Of a DNA stretch of 64,000 nt, positions 8,096 through 16,483 are shown piece after piece. Source of the stretch: B1SED10-75 sp964636865 (GTDB lineage: Bacteria; Bacillota; Dethiobacteria; DTU022; PWGO01); the NCBI GenBank assembly GCA_964636865.1, contig CAZWVJ010000003.1:1-64000 (forward strand), read 5' to 3'. Below the pieces are notes generated by a model, which was given only the letters and a program-made list of their open reading frames with translations, had not been told where the DNA came from and did not search any database. Made by a program: the position numbers and the translations under genes. Within the stretch, counting starts at the first letter, position 1. Each line of letters starts with the position of its first letter.

Positions 8096-8584
8096 ATGAA
8101 TTCGGAAGAAAATTCCCAGGAATTTGAAGAAAAAGTGGTGAAAGTTAACCGGGTAGCGAAAGTAGTAAAAGGAGGACGAAGATTTAGTTTTAGCGCCCTG
8201 GTAGTTGTAGGTAATAATAATGGCCTGGTGGGAGTGGGCACCGGAAAAGCAGGTGGCGTTCCCGAGGCTATTCGCAAAGCTATAGAAAATGCTAAAAAAC
8301 AAATGGTGGAAGTGCCTATGGTGGGAACTACCATACCTCACCCAGTTACAGGGCGTTTTGGTGCCGGCAAAGTTTTGTTGAAACCTGCTTCTGAGGGAAC
8401 CGGTGTTATAGCCGGTGCGCCGGTTAGGGCTGTGCTGGAATTAGGTGGGGTAAGTGATGTTTTGACCAAGTCTTTAGGTTCTTCCAATTCCCTCAATATG
8501 GTGAAAGCTACCGTAGAAGGATTGAGATCTTTAAAAACAGCAGAAGATGTTAGTGCTTTAAGAGGTGTAAAAGTTGAACAATAA
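8096..8584 (+). CDS. rpsE: 30S ribosomal protein S5
   Basis: S5 helps maintain decoding accuracy and lines the mRNA entrance. The 162 residues contain the double-stranded RNA-binding fold with VKGGRRFSFSALVVVG and the C-terminal domain with GSSNSLNMVKATVEGL. ATG start behind GAAGGGGGGGAAAC. The gene normally found next, rpmD (L30), is missing: only 38 bases separate the rpsE stop from the rplO start. Confidence 0.97.
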   Translation: MNSEENSQEFEEKVVKVNRVAKVVKGGRRFSFSALVVVGNNNGLVGVGTGKAGGVPEAIRKAIENAKKQMVEVPMVGTTIPHPVTGRFGAGKVLLKPASEGTGVIAGAPVRAVLELGGVSDVLTKSLGSSNSLNMVKATVEGLRSLKTAEDVSALRGVKVEQ

Positions 8585-8622
8585 TTTTGGAAACTATTTT
8601 GATCCTAATAGGGGGTGAAAGA

Positions 8623-9063
8623 ATGCGCTTACATGATTTATCTCCCCCGCCTAAGTCCAAATTTTCTTCCAGGAGAAAAGGACGCGGCGCTTCTGCCGGA
8701 CAAGGGAAAACTGCCGGCAGGGGGCACAATGGCCAAAAATCTCGCTCGGGTGGAAAATTGAGCCCGGGTTTTGAAGGCGGTCAACTGCCTCTCATACAGA
8801 GGGTGCCAAAGCGTGGGTTTACAAATATCTTTAAAAAAGAATGGGAGATCTTAAACGTAGACAGGCTCAATGTGTTTGAAGATGAAGAAACGGTAGGTCT
8901 CGACAAATTAAAAGAAAAAGGGTTAATAAAAGACCCAAAAAAGAGAGTAAAAATTTTAGGTGATGGAGAAATCGAAAAGAAATTAACGGTGCAAGCTCAT
9001 CATTTTAGTCGGTCAGCGGAACAAAAAATCGAACAAGCCGGCGGAAAGGTGGAGAGGCTTTAA
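8623..9063 (+). CDS. rplO: 50S ribosomal protein L15
   Basis: L15 is a late-assembly 50S protein. ATG 8623, preceded by AGGGGGTGAAAG, is the better start; an in-frame TTG at 8587 would add a non-conserved extension. The 146 residues begin MRLHDLSPPPKSKFSSRRKG, and the glycine- and arginine-rich GRGHNGQKSRSGGKLSPGFE run is typical. The TAA stop overlaps the ATG of secY by one base. Confidence 0.97.
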   Translation: MRLHDLSPPPKSKFSSRRKGRGASAGQGKTAGRGHNGQKSRSGGKLSPGFEGGQLPLIQRVPKRGFTNIFKKEWEILNVDRLNVFEDEETVGLDKLKEKGLIKDPKKRVKILGDGEIEKKLTVQAHHFSRSAEQKIEQAGGKVERL

Positions 9064-10319
9064 TGCTGGAAACGGTCCGGACTGCCTTAAAAATAAAAGA
9101 GTTAAGGGAAAGAATTTTGTTTACCCTGGCTATGTTTGTTATATTTAGAATTGGCTCCCATGTTCCCGTGCCGGGAGTGGATGCCGGACAAATAGCTGCA
9201 TTTTTTGAAGGCCATGATATTTTTGGATTTTTAAATGTTATCGGCGGAGGAGCCCTTAGCAGGTTTAGTATTTTTGCTTTAGGTATCATGCCTTATATTA
9301 ATGCTTCCATTATTATGAATCTCCTTACGGTGGTAATACCCAAATTAAAGGAATGGGGCGAGGAAGGCCCGGAAGGCAAGAAAAAATTAGCCCAGCTGAC
9401 CCGTTATGGGACGGTGGTAATTGCTTTGATTCAAGCTATTGGTATGTCATTTACCATTGCCCATGATGCTATCATAGATCCCGGCTTGGAGTCTTATTTG
9501 GTTATCATCATATCTATGACGGCAGGAACGGCATTCTTAATGTGGATGGGGGAATTAATTACCGAAAAAGGTATTGGAAATGGTATTTCTCTGGTTATTT
9601 TTGCGGGAATTATTGCCGGATTTCCCATGGGGGTATCGCGGAACATTGAACAACTGCGAATAGGTGAAATTGATTATCTTACTATTTTTGTGGTAGTTGG
9701 CATATTATTATTGTTAATATTGGGTATAATTGGCCTTGATCAAGGGCAGCGTCGTATACCGGTGCATTATAGCAAAAGAATTAAAGGGCGGAAAATGTAC
9801 GGAGGACAAACAACGCATATTCCCATGAAAGTTAACCCTGCAGGTGTTATCCCGGTAATTTTTGCCTCTGTTTTGCTTATGTTTCCGGCCACTATTGTGC
9901 AATTCATTGAGCATCCCGTGGCGGTGAGTATTGCGGAAGCATTGGCATGGGGACAACCACTTAATATAGTTTTGTACGTGGTATTAATTATTTTATTTAC
10001 GTATTTTTACACGGCTATTCAATTTGATCCCAATCAGATTTCGGCGAATATTAAGCGGTACGGGGGATTTATTCCCGGGCTTCGTCCGGGAAGACCTACA
10101 ACGGCATATTTGTCTCGGGTTATTACCCGCCTTACTACGGTAGGTGCTTTTTCCCTGGCGTTTTTTGCTTCTTTTCCCATAATCCTGGAAGGAATTACGG
10201 GTATGTTTGTTGTTTTTAGCGGGACGGGCCTTATTATTATAGTAGGGGTTACCCTGGAAACAATGAAGCAAATTGAAGGGCACCTGATGACAAGGAGTTA
10301 TAGGGGCTTTATGAGGTAG
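9063..10319 (+). CDS. secY: Preprotein translocase subunit SecY
   Basis: SecY is the channel of the Sec translocon in the cytoplasmic membrane. The 418 residues contain about ten hydrophobic segments and the markers GSHVPVPGVD near the N terminus, GIGNGISLVIFAGI and the conserved cytoplasmic loop with GLRPGRPTTAYL. ATG overlaps the rplO stop, so translation is coupled. The usual downstream neighbour adk (adenylate kinase) is absent: map begins 16 bases after the secY stop. The exported surface proteins further along are likely substrates. Confidence 0.97.
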   Translation: MLETVRTALKIKELRERILFTLAMFVIFRIGSHVPVPGVDAGQIAAFFEGHDIFGFLNVIGGGALSRFSIFALGIMPYINASIIMNLLTVVIPKLKEWGEEGPEGKKKLAQLTRYGTVVIALIQAIGMSFTIAHDAIIDPGLESYLVIIISMTAGTAFLMWMGELITEKGIGNGISLVIFAGIIAGFPMGVSRNIEQLRIGEIDYLTIFVVVGILLLLILGIIGLDQGQRRIPVHYSKRIKGRKMYGGQTTHIPMKVNPAGVIPVIFASVLLMFPATIVQFIEHPVAVSIAEALAWGQPLNIVLYVVLIILFTYFYTAIQFDPNQISANIKRYGGFIPGLRPGRPTTAYLSRVITRLTTVGAFSLAFFASFPIILEGITGMFVVFSGTGLIIIVGVTLETMKQIEGHLMTRSYRGFMR

Positions 10320-10335
10320 TGGAAAGGGTTGTAGT

Positions 10336-11082
10336 ATGATTGTCATAAAAAACAATAATGAAATCGAATTAATGCATGCAGCTGGAAAAATCGTGGCAAG
10401 AGTACTTCAAGAGCTTGAGCAAACAATAGCCCCGGGAGTGACTACAGGTCAATTGGATAGTCTGGCGGCTAAAATTATCAAGGAAGAAGGTGCAGAACCG
10501 GCATTTCTGGGATACAGAGGATTTCCGGGTAATATATGTACCAGTGTTAATGAAGAGTTGGTCCACGGAATACCCGGTGTGCGCAAGTTAAACGAAGGAG
10601 ATATTATCAGCATTGACGTGGGAGTAAAATATCGCGGTTATTATGGAGATGCTGCCCGCACTTTTTCGGTGGGGAAAGTAAGCAAAACGGCGCAAAATTT
10701 AATTGAAGTAACTCGGGGTTCTTTACAAAAAGCTTTGGAGCAAATGTGGCCGGGTAAATTTTTGTCAGATATATCTAATAGCATACAATATTATGTGGAA
10801 GGTAATAATTTCTCTGTGGTACGTAATTATGTGGGGCATGGAATAGGAACAAAGATGCACGAAGCTCCGGAAGTGCCAAACTTTGGCCCTGCCGGTCGAG
10901 GACCTAAACTTCAAGAAGGAATGGTGTTAGCTGTTGAGCCCATGGTTAATGCGGGTTCATGGAAAGTAGAAGTTTTGGAGGATAAGTGGACTGTGGTTAC
11001 AGCAGACCGTAAATTATGCGCTCACTTTGAAAATACTATAGCGATTACGAGTGACGGACCGAAAATATTGACTCTACAATAA
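10336..11082 (+). CDS. map: Methionine aminopeptidase, type I
   Basis: This enzyme removes the initiator methionine from nascent proteins. The 248 residues have the five metal ligands in their usual contexts: two Asp in IDVGVKYRGYYGDAARTF, His in GHGIGTKMHE, Glu in AVEPMV and Glu in HFENTIAIT. ATG start after AAAGGGTTGTAGT. It directly follows secY because adk is missing, and it overlaps or abuts the KOW gene downstream. Confidence 0.95.
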   Translation: MIVIKNNNEIELMHAAGKIVARVLQELEQTIAPGVTTGQLDSLAAKIIKEEGAEPAFLGYRGFPGNICTSVNEELVHGIPGVRKLNEGDIISIDVGVKYRGYYGDAARTFSVGKVSKTAQNLIEVTRGSLQKALEQMWPGKFLSDISNSIQYYVEGNNFSVVRNYVGHGIGTKMHEAPEVPNFGPAGRGPKLQEGMVLAVEPMVNAGSWKVEVLEDKWTVVTADRKLCAHFENTIAITSDGPKILTLQ

Positions 11083-11102
11083 TGCTAAGGAGTAGGTTTA
11101 AT

Positions 11103-11390
11103 GTGGGGGATTTAAAACCGGGACAGCTGGTATGTTCTCTTGCGGGAAGGGATAAAGGAAAGTATTATTTTGTGTTGGAAAGGTTAGATGATAAGCATGT
11201 TTGGGTAGTAGATGGCAAGAATAAAACATTAGCGTCACCCAAGAAAAAAAATATTATCCATCTGCAAAAGCATAATTTTATTTCTAACGATTTTGTAGAA
11301 AAAAAATTTGCGGGGAAATTAGTGGATAACCTGATTGTGAATTATATCAAGGAAGCGCTGAAAGAGGAAGAATCAGAAAAGGGAGGTTGA
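11103..11390 (+). CDS. KOW-domain RNA-binding protein (L14e/L6e/L27e-like)
   Basis: This small protein has an N-terminal KOW motif (VCSLAGRDKGKYYFVLERL), resembling the archaeal/eukaryotic L14e family. Bacterial members are common in Clostridia at exactly this place between map and infA; their role in the ribosome or in translation is not established. GTG 11103 is preferred because AAGGAG (11087-11092) lies ten bases upstream and the product then begins GDLKPGQLV. An alternative ATG at 11082 overlaps the map stop and would add seven residues. Confidence 0.85.
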   Translation: MGDLKPGQLVCSLAGRDKGKYYFVLERLDDKHVWVVDGKNKTLASPKKKNIIHLQKHNFISNDFVEKKFAGKLVDNLIVNYIKEALKEEESEKGG

Positions 11391-11398
11391 ATTTTTTC

Positions 11399-11620
11399 AT
11401 GACCAAAAAGAAAGAGGTCATTGAAAAGGAAGGGAAAGTTGTAGAGCTCCTTCCTAATGCCATGTTTAAAGTAGAATTGAACAATGGGCATCAAATATTA
11501 GCTCATGTTTCGGGAAAAATTCGTATGAATTTTATCCGTATCCTTGCAGGGGATCGGGTTTTGGTAGAGTTGTCACCCTATGATCTCACCCGTGGGCGTA
11601 TTACGTATAGGTATAAGTAA
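11399..11620 (+). CDS. infA: Translation initiation factor IF-1
   Basis: IF-1 occupies the ribosomal A site during initiation. The 73-residue OB fold contains VIEKEGKVVELLPNAMFKVE and SPYDLTRGRITYRYK, essentially the family consensus. ATG 11399 is chosen: GGGAGG at 11381-11386 is 12 bases upstream, while the in-frame TTG at 11387 would leave no spacing. It is followed by rpmJ and rpsM as is usual. Confidence 0.96.
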   Translation: MTKKKEVIEKEGKVVELLPNAMFKVELNNGHQILAHVSGKIRMNFIRILAGDRVLVELSPYDLTRGRITYRYK

Positions 11621-11648
11621 TTAGAAATGGATAGGAGGGCGTAAGAAG

Positions 11649-11762
11649 ATGAAAGTAAGGCCTTCGGTAAAAAAAATATGTGAAAGATGCAAAATAATTC
11701 AACGTAAAGGAAGAGTCGTGGTTATTTGTAGTAATCCCAAACATAAACAGAGGCAGGGGTAA
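11649..11762 (+). CDS. rpmJ: 50S ribosomal protein L36
   Basis: A 37-codon gene that reads MKVRPSVKKICERC onward and ends KHKQRQG at TAA 11760-11762. L36 is the smallest 50S protein. Its zinc site is intact: Cys11, Cys14, Cys27 and His32. GGAGGGCG lies upstream at about 11634-11641. It sits between infA and rpsM, its standard position, and is easy to miss because of its size. Confidence 0.96.
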   Translation: MKVRPSVKKICERCKIIQRKGRVVVICSNPKHKQRQG

Positions 11763-11871
11763 AAAGCGTTGATGATTGTGGAATTTTAATCTTTTTAATG
11801 TTTGGTGTTTGCAGGCAAAGGCAGTGGAGATAGTTTATTAAAGTTGTTTAATTAAGGAAGGAGGTGTGAAA

Positions 11872-12243
11872 TTGGCCAGGATAGCAGGAGTAGATTTACC
11901 TCATGATAAACGAGTTTGTATTGCATTGACTTATATATATGGCATAGGAAAAAGTCGGGCGTTAAAGATAGTTAATGAAAGCGGGATAGATGAAAGCACC
12001 AGGGTTAAAGACTTGACTGAAGATGAAATTACCCGCCTGCGGGATAATGTGGATAGAAATTACCAGGTAGAGGGCGATTTGCGCCGGGCAGTAGCCATGG
12101 ATATTAAGAGGTTGACGGAAATTAGTTGTTACCGGGGCATTCGCCATCGCCGGGGGTTGCCCCTTCGAGGACAGTCTACCAAGAATAATTCGCGAACTCG
12201 CAAAGGCCCACGCAAAACTGTTGGGGTGCGTCGGAGAAAATAG
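11872..12243 (+). CDS. rpsM: 30S ribosomal protein S13
   Basis: S13 is a head protein touching the P-site tRNA and the intersubunit bridges. TTG 11872 is the likely start, since the family begins ARIAGVDLP and GGAGG lies seven bases upstream; a GTG six bases earlier is in frame but too close to the ribosome-binding site. The 123 residues end in the basic tail SRTRKGPRKTVGVRRRK, which contacts tRNA. The 109-base spacer upstream holds no clear promoter. Confidence 0.96.
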   Translation: MARIAGVDLPHDKRVCIALTYIYGIGKSRALKIVNESGIDESTRVKDLTEDEITRLRDNVDRNYQVEGDLRRAVAMDIKRLTEISCYRGIRHRRGLPLRGQSTKNNSRTRKGPRKTVGVRRRK

Positions 12244-12278
12244 TGAGTAAATAACCATAAGACAGGGGGGATGAGAAA

Positions 12279-12671
12279 TTGAAGCGCGGTAAATCATCAC
12301 GAACTAAGCGTAAAGAAAAAAAACAGGTAGAGAAAGGTATTGCTCACATTAAATCCACATTTAACAATACTATTATTACTATAAGCGACATGAATGGTAA
12401 CAGTATATGCTGGTCAAGTGCAGGAAATGTAGGTTTTAAAGGTTCTCGGAAATCTACGCCTTTTGCAGCGCAGGTTGCTGCCGATACAGCAGCCAGGGAA
12501 GCCATGGAACATGGAATGAGGCAGATAGAAGTTTATGTAAAAGGCCCGGGGTCGGGTAGAGAGGCGGCTATACGTTCTTTGCAGGCCGCAGGTTTAGAGG
12601 TTAACCTGATTAAGGATTGTACACCTATTCCACATAATGGGTGCCGACCGCCCAAGAGGCGACGGGTTTAA
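12279..12671 (+). CDS. rpsK: 30S ribosomal protein S11
   Basis: S11 forms part of the 30S platform near the E site. The 130 residues include HIKSTFNNTIITISD and the C-terminal TPIPHNGCRPPKRRRV tail, both typical. Start is TTG 12279, behind GGGGGGATGAG. It lies in the alpha operon between rpsM and rpsD. Confidence 0.96.
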   Translation: MKRGKSSRTKRKEKKQVEKGIAHIKSTFNNTIITISDMNGNSICWSSAGNVGFKGSRKSTPFAAQVAADTAAREAMEHGMRQIEVYVKGPGSGREAAIRSLQAAGLEVNLIKDCTPIPHNGCRPPKRRRV

Positions 12672-12706
12672 GGAAGTAAAACTTGGAGGTGAAATAATAA
12701 AATATT

Positions 12707-13333
12707 ATGGCTCGCTATAGAGGTTCAGTTTGTCGATTATGCCGCAGAGAAGGAGAAAAGTTATTTTTAAAGGGCGATCGTTGTTATAAGGACAAGTGTG
12801 CTTTTGTTAAGCATCCTTATCCCCCGGGTGAGCAAGGGGAGTATAAAGGTAAAGTTTCTGAATACGGCTTGCAATTAAGAGAAAAGCAAAAGGCGCGGCG
12901 GATTTATGGAATTTTAGAAAGACAATTCCGGAAGTATTTTGAAGAGGCTGATCGCCGCAAAGGAATAACCGGGGAGATTTTATTGCAAATACTTGAAAGC
13001 CGCCTGGATAATACGGTATACCGGATGGGATTAGCTCGATCGCGTGCAGAAGCCAGGCAATTAGTCAGGCATGGTCATTACCTGGTGAATGGCCGCAAGG
13101 TGGATATTCCATCTTATCAGACTAAAGCAGGAGATGAAATTGAAGTTAAGGAGAAAAGCAAAGGCAAAGAAGTTTTTAAACAAATAAGAGAATCATTAGA
13201 ACAACAGGGAAAAGTGGATTGGCTGGACGTGGATGAAGACGAACTTAAAGGAAAAGTAATTCGAGTTCCTGCCCGTGAAGAAATAGATGCTCCCATAGCC
13301 GAACATTATATCGTTGAGTTATATTCCAAGTAA
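12707..13333 (+). CDS. rpsD: 30S ribosomal protein S4, zinc-binding type
   Basis: S4 nucleates 30S assembly and in many bacteria represses the alpha operon. The 208 residues have an N-terminal zinc finger with Cys9, Cys12, Cys26 and Cys31, followed by the S4 RNA-binding fold (RLDNTVYRMGLARSRAEARQ). ATG start; the upstream ribosome-binding site GGAGGTG lies about 14 bases away, slightly far. A 109-base AT-rich spacer separates it from rpoA. Confidence 0.96.
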   Translation: MARYRGSVCRLCRREGEKLFLKGDRCYKDKCAFVKHPYPPGEQGEYKGKVSEYGLQLREKQKARRIYGILERQFRKYFEEADRRKGITGEILLQILESRLDNTVYRMGLARSRAEARQLVRHGHYLVNGRKVDIPSYQTKAGDEIEVKEKSKGKEVFKQIRESLEQQGKVDWLDVDEDELKGKVIRVPAREEIDAPIAEHYIVELYSK

Positions 13334-13442
13334 TTTTGGGCGCACAATTTACTTTATTATTAAAAGAACGGCTATTTATTAGAGTTAATGTTTTTGTTTA
13401 ATTATAAAAGTATTACCCTGAAAGGAAGGGGGTCTTTTTATT

Positions 13443-14396
13443 ATGATCGGTATTGATAAACCGAAGGTAGAAGAAATCGATATTCAGAGAGAGAATAACT
13501 ATGGAAAATTTATAGTAGAACCTCTGGAAAGAGGTTATGGAATTACCCTGGGGAATGCTCTCAGAAGGGTTCTGCTGTCTTCTTTAGAGGGTGCCGCGGT
13601 AACTAATGTTAAAATTGATAATGTTTTGCACGAGTTTTCTACAATTGATGGTGTTATGGAAGATACTGTAGAAATTATTTTACGTTTAAAGTCATTGTGC
13701 CTGAAGATCCATGGGGATGAAGCGCAAACTTTAATAATTGAAGAAAAAGGACCTAAGGAAATAAAAGCCGGAGACATTAAGGCTCCTGCTGATGTAGAAA
13801 TACTTAACGAAGATTTATTGATCGCCACTCTGGCCGAAGATGCCGAAGTTTATATGGAGATCACCGCAGCTAATGGGCGGGGTTATATTTCTGCGGAACG
13901 TAATAAACATCCTCAACAGCCTATAGGTGTAATTCCGCTTGATTCCTTTTTTTCACCTGTCCGTAAAGTTAACTTTCAGGTGGAGGATACCAGGGTAGGG
14001 CAGATAACGGATTATGATCGGCTTACCCTGGAAGTTTGGACTGATGGTAGTATTAGTGTAGAGGAAGCTGTTAGTATAGGTGCTAAGATCCTAAGCAGGC
14101 ATCTTGATACTTTTATAAATTTAACCGAGCAAGCAGATGGTGCAGTGGAATTAATTGATGAACAAAGTGATACCGATCGGGAAAAAGCTTTAGAGATGAC
14201 AATAGAGGAACTTGAGCTTTCCGTCCGTTCTTATAACTGTCTAAAACGAGCCGGTATAAATACTGTTTACGAGCTTGTTCAAAAAACAGAAGATGAAATG
14301 ATTAAAGTGCGTAATCTTGGCAAAAAATCACTGGAAGAGGTCGAAAACAAGTTGGCTGAACTTAACCTCTCTTTGAAAAAGAAGGAAGACAAGTAA
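13443..14396 (+). CDS. rpoA: RNA polymerase subunit alpha
   Basis: The alpha subunit assembles RNA polymerase and contacts activators and UP elements. The 317 residues show the N-terminal dimerisation domain (GYGITLGNALRRVLLSSL) up to about residue 228, then a linker and the C-terminal domain with ELSVRSYNCLKRAGI and VRNLGKKSLEEV. ATG follows AAGGAAGGGGGTC. It is in the usual alpha-operon position before rplQ. Confidence 0.97.
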   Translation: MIGIDKPKVEEIDIQRENNYGKFIVEPLERGYGITLGNALRRVLLSSLEGAAVTNVKIDNVLHEFSTIDGVMEDTVEIILRLKSLCLKIHGDEAQTLIIEEKGPKEIKAGDIKAPADVEILNEDLLIATLAEDAEVYMEITAANGRGYISAERNKHPQQPIGVIPLDSFFSPVRKVNFQVEDTRVGQITDYDRLTLEVWTDGSISVEEAVSIGAKILSRHLDTFINLTEQADGAVELIDEQSDTDREKALEMTIEELELSVRSYNCLKRAGINTVYELVQKTEDEMIKVRNLGKKSLEEVENKLAELNLSLKKKEDK

Positions 14397-14420
14397 AAGT
14401 CAGGGAAGGGGGTTTAAGCA

Positions 14421-14765
14421 ATGGCGCGGAAACGAAAATTAAACAGGCGAAGCAATCAGCGAAAAGCTTTACTTCGTAGCCAAGTCACTTCTTTTTTGAA
14501 AATGGAACGAATGGAAACTACTGAAGCAAAGGCAAGGGAAGTCAGGCGCTTAACTGAAAAAATGATTACATTGGCTAAAAGGGGAGATCTCCATGCGCGG
14601 CGACAGGCTCTTTCTTTTCTCCTGGATGAGGATGTAGTAACCAAGCTTTTTGAAAAAATTGGCCCGCGAATGGAGGCCCGTAACGGCGGATATACGAGAA
14701 TGACCCGGTTGAACTATCGCAGGGGTGATGGGGCTTCATTGGTATTGTTGGAGTTAACCAGTTAA
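14421..14765 (+). CDS. rplQ: 50S ribosomal protein L17
   Basis: L17 lies near the tunnel exit. The 114 residues contain KLNRRSNQRKALLRS and end GDGASLVLLELTS, typical of the family. ATG follows GGGAAGGGGGTTTAAGC. It is the last strictly ribosomal gene before the ECF transporter genes, an order shared by many Firmicutes. Confidence 0.97.
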   Translation: MARKRKLNRRSNQRKALLRSQVTSFLKMERMETTEAKAREVRRLTEKMITLAKRGDLHARRQALSFLLDEDVVTKLFEKIGPRMEARNGGYTRMTRLNYRRGDGASLVLLELTS

Positions 14766-14799
14766 ACTACCTTAATGGTTTAAGGTAAGGGGTATTAAA

Positions 14800-15630
14800 T
14801 TGACTGCCATCCTAACAACCGAAAGACTAACTTACAATTATGAAACTTCATCCGGATATGTAGAAGCTTTAAAAGACATAGATCTTTCGGTCTTTAAGGG
14901 AGAACACCTGGCAATTGTTGGGCCCAACGCTTCAGGTAAGTCAACTCTTTTAAAACACTTTAATGCCCTGCTTGCTCCAAAGCAGGGCATAGTTCGTGTA
15001 AAGGGACTGGAGACCCATGAGAATTCAAATATTGCCCATATACGGCAAATATGCGGTATGGTTTTCCAGAATCCCGATAATCAGATTGTAGCTACTACTG
15101 TGGAAGAAGATATAGCTTTCGGGCCGGAAAACTTGGCTTTGCCTCCCTCGGAAATAAAAAAACGCGTTACGGAAGCTATGGAAGCTACAGATATTACTTT
15201 TTTGGCTTCCTTTCCACCTCATCACTTATCGGGGGGGCAGAAGCAGCGGGTGGCCATTTCAGGGGTATTGGCTATGGGCTCGGAATGTTTACTTCTTGAT
15301 GAACCTACTTCATTACTTGATCCGCGGGGACAAGAAGATATAATGAACCTGATCAGATACTTGAATCATCATATAGGCATAACAGTTGTGCACGTTACCC
15401 AATCTATGGAAGAAGCTGCTCTGGCCGACCGGATTGTTGTCATGAACGCGGGAAAGGTTACGTATATAGATAAGCCTGCTGCAGTTTTAAGCAAGGTGGA
15501 GAAGATGAAGGAATGGCACCTGGAAGCGCCGGCCATAGCCGTGCTGGCGGATAAAATTCGCAAAGCCGGTGTTAGCTTGCCCCCCGGTATTATTCATATG
15601 GACGAGCTGGTGGAGAGCTTATGTTCTTAA
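14800..15630 (+). CDS. ecfA1: ECF transporter ATP-binding protein EcfA1
   Basis: One of two ATPases powering energy-coupling-factor vitamin and metal importers. The 276 residues carry Walker A (GPNASGKST), the Q-loop FQNPDNQ, the ABC signature LSGGQKQR and Walker B LLLDEPTS. Start TTG 14800 follows a GGTAAGGGG element. It overlaps ecfA2 by ten bases. With ecfT it forms the shared module that serves many substrate-binding S components encoded elsewhere; no S component lies here. Confidence 0.94.
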   Translation: MTAILTTERLTYNYETSSGYVEALKDIDLSVFKGEHLAIVGPNASGKSTLLKHFNALLAPKQGIVRVKGLETHENSNIAHIRQICGMVFQNPDNQIVATTVEEDIAFGPENLALPPSEIKKRVTEAMEATDITFLASFPPHHLSGGQKQRVAISGVLAMGSECLLLDEPTSLLDPRGQEDIMNLIRYLNHHIGITVVHVTQSMEEAALADRIVVMNAGKVTYIDKPAAVLSKVEKMKEWHLEAPAIAVLADKIRKAGVSLPPGIIHMDELVESLCS

Positions 15631-16481
15631 AGGTAGAGCAGCTAAACTATAAACACATGAGAGGTACTCCATTCGAGGTGCATGCCATCCAAGATGTCAA
15701 TCTTCAGGTGGAAAGAGGCGAATTTATAGGTGTAATTGGTTCTTCTGGAGCAGGAAAAACCACTTTAATCCAGCTTTTAACGGGATTAATTGTTCCTACC
15801 AGCGGAAAAATATTTATCGATGAAACTTCTATAGAGAAGGATAATGCTGCCTGGAACAGTTTAAGAAAAAAAATGGGCATAGTATTCCAACATCCCGAAC
15901 AGCAGCTTTTTGCGGAGACGGTTTTCCAGGATGTTGCTTTCGGTCCGCGTAATTTAGGGGAAAATGAAGATAGAATTAACCAAAGGGTAAAAGAGGCAAT
16001 GGCACAGGTAGGTTTAGATTACCATAGAATTAAAGATTTATCCCCTTTCAACCTTAGTGGTGGGGAAATGCGGCGTGTAGCCCTGGCAGGAATAATTGTC
16101 ATGCAGCCGGAAGCTCTGATTTTAGATGAACCAACAGCAGGGCTTGATCCCCGCGGACGTGAAGATTTTTTAGGGTATATCGAGGAACTTCATAGGGAAA
16201 AAGGGATGACTGTAATCATGGTATCTCACCGCATGGAGGAAATAGCACGTTATGCTCAGAGACTGTTGGTTTTACACCGCGGAGAACTTGTTTTAGAAGG
16301 CGATAAGCGTACAGTGTTTGGCAATCGCCAACGCTTAAAAGAGTTTGGGCTGGAGCTTCCCCAAATTTCTTTATTAATGGAAAAATTAAGAGCCAAAGGC
16401 AAAGAAGTGCGACCGGATATTTTTACTATTGATGAAGCCTGGAAAGAAATTACCGATTATTTTAGCAAAGGGTTCAATTAA
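15621..16481 (+). CDS. ecfA2: ECF transporter ATP-binding protein EcfA2
   Basis: The second ATPase of the energy-coupling module. The 286 residues have Walker A GSSGAGKTT, the Q-loop FQHPEQQLF, signature LSGGEMRR and Walker B ALILDEPT. The FQHPEQQLF form of the Q-loop is typical of EcfA2. ATG 15621 overlaps ecfA1. ecfT follows after two bases, so the three genes form a tightly coupled unit. Confidence 0.94.
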   Translation: MFLKVEQLNYKHMRGTPFEVHAIQDVNLQVERGEFIGVIGSSGAGKTTLIQLLTGLIVPTSGKIFIDETSIEKDNAAWNSLRKKMGIVFQHPEQQLFAETVFQDVAFGPRNLGENEDRINQRVKEAMAQVGLDYHRIKDLSPFNLSGGEMRRVALAGIIVMQPEALILDEPTAGLDPRGREDFLGYIEELHREKGMTVIMVSHRMEEIARYAQRLLVLHRGELVLEGDKRTVFGNRQRLKEFGLELPQISLLMEKLRAKGKEVRPDIFTIDEAWKEITDYFSKGFN

Positions 16482-16483
16482 TC

